Source: an uncultured Clostridia bacterium (GTDB lineage Bacteria; Bacillota; Clostridia; Christensenellales; Aristaeellaceae). From it: a stretch of 48,953 bases of DNA. Location of the stretch: assembly GCA_947596085.1 (NCBI GenBank), contig CANQEW010000017.1, forward strand, positions 1 to 48,953. The letters are read 5' to 3'. Made by a program: the position numbers and the translations under genes. Numbering within the stretch: the first letter of the stretch is position 1; the number at the start of each line of letters is the position of its first letter. The notes under the pieces were generated by a model. It saw nothing but the letters and a program-made list of their open reading frames with translations. It was not told where the DNA came from and ran no database searches. Positions 6,906 through 14,670 of this stretch are shown here, in pieces.

Positions 6906-8234
6906 ATGAATGAGATGCGCAGGCGCGACGAGCTGCGCGAGGTATGCATCACACCGGATTACACGGAGATGGCGGCGGGTTCGGCGCTGATTTGCTGCGG
7001 CCGCACCCGCGTGCTCTGCACCGCGTCCGTTCAGGACGGGGTGCCTCCGTTTTTGAAGGGAACGGGGAAGGGCTGGCTCACGGCGGAGTACGCCATGCTG
7101 CCGGGCTCCACGCCGCAGCGCAAGGCGCGCGACGGCGTGAAGAAGGACGGCCGGAGCGTGGAGATCCAGCGGCTGATCGGAAGGTCGCTGCGCGCGGCCT
7201 GCGACCTGACCCGGCTGGGCGAGCGCACGATCTACATCGACTGCGACGTGCTGCAGGCCGACGGCGGCACACGCACGGCCTCCATCACCGGCGGCTTCGC
7301 GGCGCTGTGCCTGGCGGCGCACCGGCTGATCGAGTCGGGCGCGATTCAGGATTCGCCCATCGTCAAGCAGGTGGCGGCGGTGAGCGTGGGCGGGGGGGAC
7401 GGGGGCTGCACGCTCGACCTCGCCTACACGCAGGACAGCCGGGCCGAGGTGGACATGAACGTGGTGATGACCCGCGACGCGAAGGGCAACCTGGGCTACG
7501 TGGAGGTGCAGGGCACCGGCGAGCACGGCTCCTACTCCCGCGCGCAGCTGGACGAGCTGCTGTCGCTGGGGGAGAAGGGCGCGACCGAGCTCATGCGGAT
7601 GCAGCTCGACGCGCTGGGGGATCGCGCGGGGGTGATCTGCAAGAAGCCCCGGCTGGTGCTGGCGAGCAACAACTTCGGCAAGCTGCGCGAGCTGAAGGCG
7701 ATTCTGGGGGAGATCTACGACGTGCGCTCTATGCGGGAGTTGGGCATCAACGCGGATGTGGAGGAGAACGGTGAGACCTTCGAGGAGAACGCGCTGATCA
7801 AGGCCAGGGCGCTCATGGAGCTGACTGGCTGCGCCACGCTGGCGGACGATTCCGGCCTCTGCGTGGACGCGCTGAACGGGCGTCCGGGCGTGCACTCGGC
7901 CCGCTACTGCGGCGTGCACGGCGACGATGAGGCGAACAACCAGCTGCTGCTGAAGGAATTGGAGCGCGTGGACGAAGCGAACCGCACCGCCCACTACGGC
8001 TGCGCCATCGCGCTGTGCCGGCCGGGCCGGGAACCGGTGGTCGCCTACGGCGCCTGCGCGGGGCGCATCCTGCGGGAGTATCGCGGGGAGGGCGGCTTCG
8101 GCTACGATCCGCTGTTCTACTCGGACGATCTGGGCATGACCTTCGCCGAGGCCGATCCCGAGGTCAAGAACGGTATCTCGCACCGCCGCCGAGCGATTCA
8201 GGAACTGCTGGCGCGATTGGAGGCGGAGGCATGA
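6906..8234 (+). CDS. Fused ribonuclease PH and RdgB-type XTP/dITP pyrophosphatase
   Basis: One 442-residue polypeptide holds two complete enzymes. Residues 1 to about 245 are RNase PH, a phosphorolytic 3'-5' exonuclease trimming tRNA 3' ends (MRRRDELR, LPGSTPQRKARDG, phosphate-binding region GGTRTASITGG at 120-130, EVDMNVVMT). Residues from about 248 are an RdgB/HAM1 nucleotide sanitiser hydrolysing XTP/dITP (LASNNFGKLREL 252-263, ADDSGL 313-318, FGYDPLF and ISHR near the end). There is almost no linker, and each half is close to its usual stand-alone length. Separate rph and rdgB genes are often neighbours, so this is a fusion of adjacent genes. It ends in an ATGA overlap with the phosphodiesterase gene. 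Confidence 0.93.
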   Translation: MNEMRRRDELREVCITPDYTEMAAGSALICCGRTRVLCTASVQDGVPPFLKGTGKGWLTAEYAMLPGSTPQRKARDGVKKDGRSVEIQRLIGRSLRAACDLTRLGERTIYIDCDVLQADGGTRTASITGGFAALCLAAHRLIESGAIQDSPIVKQVAAVSVGGGDGGCTLDLAYTQDSRAEVDMNVVMTRDAKGNLGYVEVQGTGEHGSYSRAQLDELLSLGEKGATELMRMQLDALGDRAGVICKKPRLVLASNNFGKLRELKAILGEIYDVRSMRELGINADVEENGETFEENALIKARALMELTGCATLADDSGLCVDALNGRPGVHSARYCGVHGDDEANNQLLLKELERVDEANRTAHYGCAIALCRPGREPVVAYGACAGRILREYRGEGGFGYDPLFYSDDLGMTFAEADPEVKNGISHRRRAIQELLARLEAEA

Positions 8235-8722
8235 CGAGGATCGCGGTGGTTTCGGATTCCCACGGCGGCACGCTCCACCTGGAGCGCTTCGTGGAGTTCT
8301 GCCGGGAGGAGGGGATCGACCGGGTGTTTCACCTGGGCGACGTCGTGGAGGACGCGAAGTGGCTGCGCAAGCGGCTGGATGTGCCGCTGACCCTCGTGGC
8401 GGGGAACTGCGACTATCTCTCCCACGAAGCCCGGGAGGCGCGGGAGACCGTCGAGGGCAAGCGCCTGCTGCTGGTGCACGGCGACCGCTACGGCGTGCGC
8501 TGCGGCGGTGACCGGCTGAGCTACTACGCCGAGGAACAGATGATGGACGCGGCGCTCTACGGGCACACCCACCGCTCCTTCGCGGGCTACGTGGGCAAGG
8601 TGCTGCTGATCAATCCCGGCGCGCTGAAGGACGGGAGCCTGTGCGTGCTGGAGGTCAGCCCCGGAGACATGATCCCCCGGATACTGGACGTGGACGAATG
8701 GTACAGGACGCGGCGCGGATGA
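8231..8722 (+). CDS. YfcE/MJ0936-family metallophosphoesterase
   Basis: The 163-residue protein is a small calcineurin-like phosphodiesterase. Metal-binding motifs are in the canonical order: SDSHG (D9, H11), GDVVED (36-41), GNCD (58-61), HGD (83-85) and GHTH (111-114). The substrate in vivo is not known for most members, and cyclic-nucleotide or other phosphodiesters are candidates. The start at 8231 overlaps the stop of the rph-rdgB fusion by four bases. This arrangement (rph, rdgB, phosphodiesterase) is a familiar Firmicutes gene order, which supports the start and the operon. Confidence 0.9.
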   Translation: MTRIAVVSDSHGGTLHLERFVEFCREEGIDRVFHLGDVVEDAKWLRKRLDVPLTLVAGNCDYLSHEAREARETVEGKRLLLVHGDRYGVRCGGDRLSYYAEEQMMDAALYGHTHRSFAGYVGKVLLINPGALKDGSLCVLEVSPGDMIPRILDVDEWYRTRRG

Positions 8723-8739
8723 CGCGAAAGGAGGAACCA

Positions 8740-9027
8740 ATGATCCGTCACATCGTGATGTTCAAGATCAAGGACGAGTACAGGGACGAGATTCCCCAGT
8801 TGGTGAAGAACTTTTACGGCATGAAGGGCCGGATCGAGGGCATGACCGAACTGGAGGCCGGCGCGGACTTTCTGGGCAGCGAGCGCAGCTACGACCTCGC
8901 GCTGATCACCGCGTTTGAGAGCCGCGCGGCCTTCGAAGCCTATCAGACCCACCCGGTTCACCTGCCGGTGAAGAAGCGGATGCACGAGGTCCGAAGCGCG
9001 TCCGTGGCCTGCGACTACGAATTTTGA
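8740..9027 (+). CDS. Dabb-domain (stress-responsive A/B barrel) protein
   Basis: The 95-residue product starts MIRHIVMFKIKDEY, the classic Dabb opening, and has the internal pattern DLALITAFESRAAFEAYQTHPVH typical of these dimeric ferredoxin-like alpha/beta barrels. Such proteins are cytoplasmic and mostly of unknown function. AAAGGAGG at 8727-8734 sets the ATG at 8740; a longer frame from 8641 lies inside the upstream gene. It is 17 bases after the phosphodiesterase gene and 12 before the mutarotase-like gene, so it belongs to the same transcript. Confidence 0.85.
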   Translation: MIRHIVMFKIKDEYRDEIPQLVKNFYGMKGRIEGMTELEAGADFLGSERSYDLALITAFESRAAFEAYQTHPVHLPVKKRMHEVRSASVACDYEF

Positions 9028-9039
9028 GGTGAATGTACA

Positions 9040-9639
9040 ATGGAACGAATCGCTTTCGTACTGAAGCTCGCCGGCGACCGCGCGGCGGGCATCGCGGCCG
9101 CTCGGTCGCTGGGGGAGGACTTTGCCTCCGCCGGGCTTGCGAACTTTTCCCTCTGGCACATGCAGCAGTATCTCTTCGGCTACGGCGAGTGCGAGGCCTA
9201 CCGCGGCCAGCTCGACGCGGCGCTCGCGAAGCTTCCGGCGGGCGTGGAGCTCGCCTGCGCGCCGGGCACGATGCGGCTGATGTACCACGACATCGGCGTC
9301 GTGCGCGCGGACAAGTCGCTGATCCGGCACCGGGTGTTCGCTACGAAGCTCAAGCCCGGCTGCGAGGAGGAGTACAAGCGCCGCCATGACGGCCTGATCG
9401 CCGCGCGGGGCGACGCGGTGAAGGAGGGCCCGGAGAGCAACTTCACCATTTGGTACGGCGACGGCCACATCTTCGGCTACTGCGAGTTGGTGAAGGCCTT
9501 CGATCACGAACCCACCCCCGAAGAGCGCGCCGAGACCGCCGCTTGGGAGACCCGGCAGCTCGAAATCATGGACTGGCTGACCGACGATGTGGACTGGCTC
9601 ACCGGCGAGCGCCATCCGGCCGTGGAGCGCGTGCTCTGA
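9040..9639 (+). CDS. L-rhamnose mutarotase-like protein, duplicated alpha/beta barrel
   Basis: The 199-residue protein is about twice the length of RhaM (about 105). The C-terminal half (about 96-199) carries the mutarotase pattern: HRVFATKLKPGCEEEYKRRHD, then FTIWYGDGHIFGYCEL and a late region with ...MDWLTDDVDWL. The N-terminal half (MERIAFVLKL..., WHMQQYLFGYGECEAY) looks like a diverged second copy that has lost the EEYKRRHD-type active region. RhaM interconverts alpha and beta rhamnose, but no rhamnose pathway genes are nearby, so the substrate is uncertain. The short spacing to the upstream Dabb gene, also a ferredoxin-like barrel, suggests a shared operon. Confidence 0.75.
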   Translation: MERIAFVLKLAGDRAAGIAAARSLGEDFASAGLANFSLWHMQQYLFGYGECEAYRGQLDAALAKLPAGVELACAPGTMRLMYHDIGVVRADKSLIRHRVFATKLKPGCEEEYKRRHDGLIAARGDAVKEGPESNFTIWYGDGHIFGYCELVKAFDHEPTPEERAETAAWETRQLEIMDWLTDDVDWLTGERHPAVERVL

Positions 9640-9675
9640 ACCGCCGTCGGGAACGGAATGACATAATTTTGCAAT

Positions 9676-9747
9676 AAAAAATGCACAAAGTTTGCCCCCA
9701 AGGTACTCAGATCGATGCGCTTTGGGGGCTGTTTTGCGCATTTTTTT
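9676..9747 (+). terminator. Rho-independent terminator after the 5.7-9.6 kb unit
   Basis: GCCCCCAA (9694-9701) pairs with TTGGGGGC (9722-9729), and an outer stem AAAAAATGC (9676-9684) pairs with GCATTTTTT starting at 9738. The T-run 9741-9747 completes a terminator for the upstream plus-strand genes. Confidence 0.75.
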
Positions 9748-9758
9748 GCATAAAAGGC

Positions 9759-9787
9759 TTGACAATACGAATTATATATGTTATAAA
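9759..9787 (+). promoter_or_regulatory. Sigma-A promoter of the SH3/lysozyme gene
   Basis: A perfect TTGACA (9759-9764), a 17-base spacer and TATAAA (9782-9787) stand in an AT-rich stretch directly after the terminator, 55 bases before the next start codon. Confidence 0.8.
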
Positions 9788-9841
9788 TATTACAAAATAA
9801 TGACATCAAGAAACAAATGCGTATAGATGTACGGGGGAATT

Positions 9842-10897
9842 ATGAAATTGAAGCACGGAAGATTGATTCGTTTCCTGTCCGCCGGGGCGGTCGCGGCGTT
9901 GCTGCTGACCTCCCTACCGGTCATAGCGATGGCGGAGAGCTTTTCGGCGGCGGTGACGGCGAAGAGCATGTACGTGGCCGCGGACGCCCGGGGAAGCCAG
10001 GTGCTCGGCAAGCTGCCAAAGAATACCATCGTGACCGTGACGGATTACGCGGACGGCGTTGCGAAGATCCGCTATCAGGGCCGCACGGGTTACGCCCGCA
10101 TTTCGGACATGGCGGCGGTGGAGAGCATCGCGGAGAAGGCCGTGGCCGGCATGGACACGCGCGTGTATCAGAAGCCCAACAAGAACAGCAAGTCGCTCAA
10201 GCTGAAGGAGGGCACGTCCGTGTACGTGCTGGCCGTCAAGAACGGCGTCGCCATGGTGGAGCGCGACGGAGCGGTGGGCTACGTCGACCGCAAGCACCTG
10301 ATCCTGGAGGGCGAGGTGGTCGCGGACGACGGCGAGCTGAGCCAGGATCAATTGGAGCGGCTCAAGGAGCAGCTCGAGGCCCAGTATAAACAGGAGCAGC
10401 AACAGCAGCAGGAGGAGCACAGGGCGCCATCCATCGCCGAGGCGTTCACCTCGGGCAAATATTCGAACGAACAGCTCACCTTCCTGTTTCTGACGCAGAT
10501 CATGGGTTACAACACTGCGGCGGCGGCGGGTGTGCTGGCAAACATCAACTATGAGTCCGGCTTCAAGCCCACGCTGGGCGGCGACAGCGGTACGAGCTAC
10601 GGCATCTGCCAGTGGCACGCCGCGCGCAAGACCCGCCTGCTGGATTACTGCGCGGAGCACGACGCGAATCCCGATTCGCTGGCCGCTCAGCTCGCGTTCT
10701 TGAAGTACGAGCTGGAGACCTACTATCCCAAAGTGCACAACTACCTCAAGGGCGTGGACGACACCGCCCAGGGCGCCTACGACGCGGGTTACTACTTCTG
10801 CTACAACTTCGAGGCCCCCGCCGCTCGGACGAGCCAGAGCACCAAGCGCGCGTCCAGCGCACAGTCGACCTACTACGGACGCTACGCCTCGATCTGA
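9842..10897 (+). CDS. Secreted SH3-domain protein with phage-tail-type lysozyme domain
   Basis: The 351-residue product has a Sec signal peptide (MKLKHGRLIR..., hydrophobic core to about 28, likely cleavage after AMA). Two bacterial SH3-like domains follow (about 35-90 and 100-155), each with the KSMYV/VYQKP...GxxxxV...GYVxxxxL pattern. A Gln-rich linker (about 170-210, including QEQQQQQEEH) precedes a C-terminal lysozyme-like domain (about 216-351) with FLTQIMGYN, NINYESGF and SYGICQWH, as in phage tail lysozymes. It probably cleaves peptidoglycan at the cell surface, e.g. in growth or daughter-cell separation. The ATG at 9842 is preferred to 9827 because GGGGGAA precedes it at suitable distance. 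It is preceded by its own promoter. Confidence 0.88.
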   Translation: MKLKHGRLIRFLSAGAVAALLLTSLPVIAMAESFSAAVTAKSMYVAADARGSQVLGKLPKNTIVTVTDYADGVAKIRYQGRTGYARISDMAAVESIAEKAVAGMDTRVYQKPNKNSKSLKLKEGTSVYVLAVKNGVAMVERDGAVGYVDRKHLILEGEVVADDGELSQDQLERLKEQLEAQYKQEQQQQQEEHRAPSIAEAFTSGKYSNEQLTFLFLTQIMGYNTAAAAGVLANINYESGFKPTLGGDSGTSYGICQWHAARKTRLLDYCAEHDANPDSLAAQLAFLKYELETYYPKVHNYLKGVDDTAQGAYDAGYYFCYNFEAPAARTSQSTKRASSAQSTYYGRYASI

Positions 10898-10917
10898 GCG
10901 CGCCCGCAATGTTAAAA

Positions 10918-10947
10918 CTCCGCCGGAACTTGCAAGTTCCGGCGGAG
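10918..10947. repeat. Perfect 30-base palindrome overlapping the pheST promoter
   Basis: CTCCGCCGGAACTTG (10918-10932) is followed directly by its reverse complement (10933-10947). The symmetry is exact and without a spacer. It covers the -35 element of the T-box promoter and lies 20 bases after the lysozyme gene stop. AAAA precedes it, so on the minus strand it resembles a weak terminator; on the plus strand no T-run follows. Confidence 0.85.
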
Positions 10948-10958
10948 CGTGCTATAAT
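10930..10958 (+). promoter_or_regulatory. Promoter of the pheST T-box transcript
   Basis: TTGCAA (10930-10935), a 17-base spacer and a perfect TATAAT (10953-10958). The -35 element is the centre of the 30-base palindrome. Transcription should start near 10965, where the T-box stem I begins. Confidence 0.7.
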
Positions 10959-10964
10959 GGAAAA

Positions 10965-11206
10965 GCACAAGCGATGAGGAAGAGAGTACCCCGAACGGAA
11001 GCGCGATCAGAGAGCGGCGTCTGCGGCTGAGAGCGCCGCGCGAGACCGCCGGGCGAAGTTCACTTCGGAGCTCCCGCGCGGAAGCGGCAGTAGGCGCGGG
11101 CGGTTTCATCCTCGTTATTCGGATGAGAGGCTTCACGAGAAGTGGAGCGAATCAGGGTGGTACAGCGAAGCTATGCTTCGCCCCGAAGCGGGGGCGGAGC
11201 TTTTTT
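10965..11206 (+). ncRNA. T-box leader, tRNA-Phe (specifier UUC)
   Basis: The leader controls pheST by sensing uncharged tRNA-Phe. Stem I shows the GAGAGTACC-type element near 10980, the distal pair CAGAGAGC/CTGAGAGC (about 11010-11035), and GAAG-TTC-AC with the specifier TTC at 11059-11061, the Phe codon read by tRNA-Phe(GAA). The T-box proper is AGGGTGGTACAGCG at 11154-11167; its TGGT can pair with the ACCA end of tRNA-Phe. The competing terminator is GCTTCGCCCC (11175-11184) with GGGGCGGAGC (11191-11200) and six T residues. The usual ACCGCG is ACAGCG here. Boundaries of stems II and III are approximate. Confidence 0.9.
11175..11206 (+). terminator. Regulated terminator of the Phe T-box
   Basis: A ten-base-pair stem (11175-11184 with 11191-11200, one G-U pair) is followed by TTTTTT. 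Formation is expected to be prevented when uncharged tRNA-Phe stabilises the antiterminator upstream. Confidence 0.85.
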
Positions 11207-11242
11207 CTTGCCCCGGACACACGGACGGAAGGAGCGGTATTT

Positions 11243-12265
11243 ATGGAAAACAAACTCAGAGAAATTCGAGAGCGCGTGCTGGCGGAGCTCAGCGAGGCCC
11301 GCGGCACAAGCAAGCTGGAGCAGATTCGCGTGAGCGTGCTGGGCAAGAAGGGCGAGCTCACGGGCCTGCTGCGCGGCATGGGCCAGCTCGCGCCGGAGGA
11401 GCGCCCGCGCATGGGCCAGCTCGTAAACGACGTGCGCAGGGCCATCGAGGAGGAGCTGGAGAAGAAGGGTGCCGAGCTCAAGGAGATTGAGAAGAATGCC
11501 CGGCTCGAGGCCGAGGCTGTGGACGTCACCCTGCCCGGGCCGGAGCGCTCGGCGGGTTCGATGCACCCGATGAACATCGCGCTCAACCGGATGGTCGAGA
11601 TCTTCACCGGCATGGGCTACGAGGTGGTCGAGGGGCCGGAGGTCGAGTACGATCACTACAACTTCGAGCTTTTGAACATTCCGAAGAACCATCCCGCGCG
11701 CGACGCACAGGACACCTTCTATATCAATGAAAATACCGTGCTGCGCACCCACACGTCCCCGGTGCAGGCGCGCATCATGACCACCCGCAAGCCGCCGATC
11801 CGCGTGATCTGCCCGGGCCGCGTGTACCGCGCCGACGAGGCCGACGCCACGCACAGCCCCGTGTTCCATCAGATGGAGGGCCTGGTGATCGACGAAAACA
11901 TCACCATGGCCGATTTGAAGGGCACGCTGGACGAGTTCGCCCGCCAGATGTACGGCGAGGGCATCTCCACGCGCTTCCGCCCGTCGTTCTTCCCGTTCAC
12001 CGAGCCGTCCGCCGAGGTGGACCTCACCTGCGCCAACTGCCACGGCGCGGGCTGCCGCATGTGCAAGGGCACCGGCTGGATCGAGGTCCTGGGCGCGGGC
12101 ATGGTGAACCCCCACGTATTGGAGATGTGCGGCATCGACCCAAAGAAGTATTCGGGCTTCGCCTTCGGTTTCGGCGTGGAGCGCGTGGCGCTTCTGCGCT
12201 ACAACATCCCCAATCTGCGCTACCTGTATGAAAACGACCTGCGCTTCCTGACGCAGTACCGATAA
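11243..12265 (+). CDS. pheS: Phenylalanine--tRNA ligase alpha subunit
   Basis: Catalytic subunit of the heterotetrameric enzyme charging tRNA-Phe. The 340-residue length from ATG 11243 (after GGAAGGAG) is typical; a longer frame starting at 11123 lies within the T-box and is rejected. An N-terminal coiled coil (about 1-90) precedes the class II core with motif 2 in GRVYRADEADATHSPVFHQ and motif 3 in FGFGVERVALLRY. The sequence CANCHGAGCRMCKGTGW (about 256-272) has four Cys spaced for metal binding, seen in many Clostridial PheS. It is followed 14 bases later by pheT. Confidence 0.97.
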   Translation: MENKLREIRERVLAELSEARGTSKLEQIRVSVLGKKGELTGLLRGMGQLAPEERPRMGQLVNDVRRAIEEELEKKGAELKEIEKNARLEAEAVDVTLPGPERSAGSMHPMNIALNRMVEIFTGMGYEVVEGPEVEYDHYNFELLNIPKNHPARDAQDTFYINENTVLRTHTSPVQARIMTTRKPPIRVICPGRVYRADEADATHSPVFHQMEGLVIDENITMADLKGTLDEFARQMYGEGISTRFRPSFFPFTEPSAEVDLTCANCHGAGCRMCKGTGWIEVLGAGMVNPHVLEMCGIDPKKYSGFAFGFGVERVALLRYNIPNLRYLYENDLRFLTQYR

Positions 12266-12279
12266 GGAGGGCGACGAAC

Positions 12280-14670
12280 ATGAAAGTACCGATGAAGTGG
12301 CTCCGCGATTACGTGGACATCCATATGACCGCCGCCGAGTATGCCGACAAGATGATCTCCACCGGCACCGCCGTCGAGGGCCTGGACAAGACCGGGGAGC
12401 AGTTCGACAAGGTGGTCGTCGGCTGCGTGGTCTCCTGCGTGGATCACCCGAACTCCGATCACCTGCACCTGTGCATGGTGGATGTGGGCGGGGAGGAGCC
12501 CATCCAGATCGTCTGCGGCGCGCCCAATGTGCATGCCGGCATGCGGGTGGCAGCGGCGCTGGACGGCGCGCACCTGCCCGGCGGCGTGAAGATCAAGAAG
12601 AGCAAGATGCGCGGCGAGGTGTCGAACGGCATGCTCTGCTCCGGCCCGGAGCTGGACGTGCCGGCGGGACTGTATCCGCACATCGGCGACGCGGGCATCA
12701 TCGAAATCTTTGAGGACGTGGCCCCCGGCACGGATGTCAAAGAGGTGTTCGGCCTCGGCGACGACGTGGTCGACTTCGAGATTCTGGCCAACCGCCCGGA
12801 CTGCCTGTCCGTCTGGGGCCTGGCGCGCGAGAGTTCCGCGGTGCTGAACGAGCACTTCGTGATGCCGGAGATCGCCGTGGAGGAGAACGGCAAGGGCAGA
12901 TTCGAGGATTACGCCACCGTCAGGGTGCTCGACCACGAGGCCTGCCCGCGCTACTGCGCGCGCGTGATCACCAACGTCAAGATCGGCCCGTCGCCCAAGT
13001 GGATGCGCGAGTATCTCTACGGCGCGGGCGTGCGCCCCATCAACAACATCGTGGACATCACCAACTTCGTGATGCTGGAGACGGGCCACCCGATGCACGC
13101 CTTCGACCTGTCCCGCGTGAAGGAGCAGACCATCGTCGTGCGCAAGGCCCGCCCGGGTGAGAAGCTGGTCACGCTGGACGGCAAGGAGCACATCCTGGAC
13201 GAGACCATGCTGGTCATCGCCGACAACGAGAACGCCACCGGCCTGGCCGGCATCATGGGCGGCGAGGAAAGCGAGATCGAGAACGACACCGCCTCCGTGC
13301 TCTTCGAGTGCGCGGCCTTCGAGCGCGCCAACAACCGCGTGACCGCCCGCAAGCTGGGCGTGCGCACCGAGGCATCCGGCCGCTTCGAGAAGGGCGTGTG
13401 CCCGGCGACGGCCATGGAGGCGCTGGAGCGCGCGTGCATGCTGGTGAACATGCTGGAGTGCGGCGACGTGGTGCCCGGCTGCTTCGACGACTATCCGCAC
13501 CCCGCCGAGGGCAAGACCATCGAGGCGAGCGTCGCGCGCATCTGCCGCCTGAATGGCGTGGAGGTGGACGGCGACACCATGGAGGACATCCTGAACCGCC
13601 TCTACATCGACACCGAGCGCGTGGGCGACACCCTGACCTGCGAGATTCCCGCCTTCCGGCAGGACATGGACAGCGAGGCCGACATCGCCGAGGAAGTGCT
13701 GCGCATGTACGGCTACGAGCACATCCCCTCGACCCTCATGTTCGCCAAGACCATGCCTGGCAGGAAGAGCCCGACCTTCGCCTTCAACAACCGCGTGAAG
13801 TCCGCGCTGGTGGGGCAGGGCATGTACGAGATATTGAACTACTCCTTCATCAGCCCGAAGTGGATCGACAACCTGGGCCTCGACGCGGACGATCCGCGCA
13901 GAAACTGCGTGGTGCTGCGCAATCCGCTGGGCGAGGACACGTCCGTCATGCGCACCAGCATGGCGCCGTCGATGCTCGCCACCATCGCCTCGAACCTGAA
14001 CCGCGGCAACGCCGCCGGTCGGCTGTTCGAGCTTTCCAAGACCTTTGCGCCGGCGGCGGACGAGGGCGAGCTGCCCGCCGAGCATCAGACGCTCACCATC
14101 GGCCTGTTCGGCCCGGGCGAGGACTTCTACTCCGTCAAGAACGCGGTGGTTTGGCTGCTGGCGGGCTTCGGCGTGACGGCGGAGATCGCGAAGGGCGGCG
14201 ACAACTACTACCATCCCGGCCGCAAGGCGGTGCTGACGGTGAACGGCGCGCGGATCGCCCAGCTCGGCGAAATCCACCCCGATGTGGCGGAGAAGTTCGA
14301 CATCGACAGCCGCGTCTATCTGGCCGAGGTGGACGTCGACGCGCTGCGCCCGCTGGAGGCGGACTTCAACGGCGTGAAGCCGCTGCCCAAGTTCCCGGCC
14401 GTCACCCGCGATGTCGCGCTGGTGGTGGACGAGAAGGTGGAGGTCGGCGCGATGATGCGCACCATCCAGGCCAGCGGCGGCAAGACGCTGGAGAGCGTGA
14501 AGTTCTTCGACATCTACCGCGGCGATAAGCTGGGCGCGGGCAAGAAGTCCGTGGCCTACGCGCTGACCTTCCGCGCCGGCGATCGCACGCTGACCGACGA
14601 AGAGATCAACGGCTCCATGGCGAAGATCCTCAAAGCCGTGGAGAGCGCGCACGGGGCCGAACTCAGGTAA
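12280..14670 (+). CDS. pheT: Phenylalanine--tRNA ligase beta subunit
   Basis: The 796-residue subunit binds tRNA and edits Tyr-tRNA-Phe. Domains in order are the N-terminal OB-type tRNA-binding domain (about 40-150, CGAPNVHAGMRVAAALDGA), the B3/B4 editing core (GVRPINNIVDITNFVMLETG, LDGKEHILDETMLVIADN), B5 (about 400-475), a class II-like core, and the C-terminal anticodon-binding FDX-ACB domain (about 705-796, FPAVTRDVALVVDE). AAGGAGG before ATG 12280 is a strong ribosome site. It is co-transcribed with pheS under the Phe T-box. The opposite strand carries a long accidental open frame caused by GC-rich third positions, which is not a gene. Confidence 0.97.
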   Translation: MKVPMKWLRDYVDIHMTAAEYADKMISTGTAVEGLDKTGEQFDKVVVGCVVSCVDHPNSDHLHLCMVDVGGEEPIQIVCGAPNVHAGMRVAAALDGAHLPGGVKIKKSKMRGEVSNGMLCSGPELDVPAGLYPHIGDAGIIEIFEDVAPGTDVKEVFGLGDDVVDFEILANRPDCLSVWGLARESSAVLNEHFVMPEIAVEENGKGRFEDYATVRVLDHEACPRYCARVITNVKIGPSPKWMREYLYGAGVRPINNIVDITNFVMLETGHPMHAFDLSRVKEQTIVVRKARPGEKLVTLDGKEHILDETMLVIADNENATGLAGIMGGEESEIENDTASVLFECAAFERANNRVTARKLGVRTEASGRFEKGVCPATAMEALERACMLVNMLECGDVVPGCFDDYPHPAEGKTIEASVARICRLNGVEVDGDTMEDILNRLYIDTERVGDTLTCEIPAFRQDMDSEADIAEEVLRMYGYEHIPSTLMFAKTMPGRKSPTFAFNNRVKSALVGQGMYEILNYSFISPKWIDNLGLDADDPRRNCVVLRNPLGEDTSVMRTSMAPSMLATIASNLNRGNAAGRLFELSKTFAPAADEGELPAEHQTLTIGLFGPGEDFYSVKNAVVWLLAGFGVTAEIAKGGDNYYHPGRKAVLTVNGARIAQLGEIHPDVAEKFDIDSRVYLAEVDVDALRPLEADFNGVKPLPKFPAVTRDVALVVDEKVEVGAMMRTIQASGGKTLESVKFFDIYRGDKLGAGKKSVAYALTFRAGDRTLTDEEINGSMAKILKAVESAHGAELR

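Noticed and set aside
10914-10947. The 30-base palindrome as terminator of the lysozyme gene
   Set aside because: There is no T-run on the plus-strand side; the oligo-A on the left would favour only a minus-strand terminator and no minus-strand gene ends there.
11123-11242. Upstream extension of pheS in the same frame
   Set aside because: This stretch forms the T-box antiterminator/terminator and must be untranslated; the ribosome site stands before 11243.
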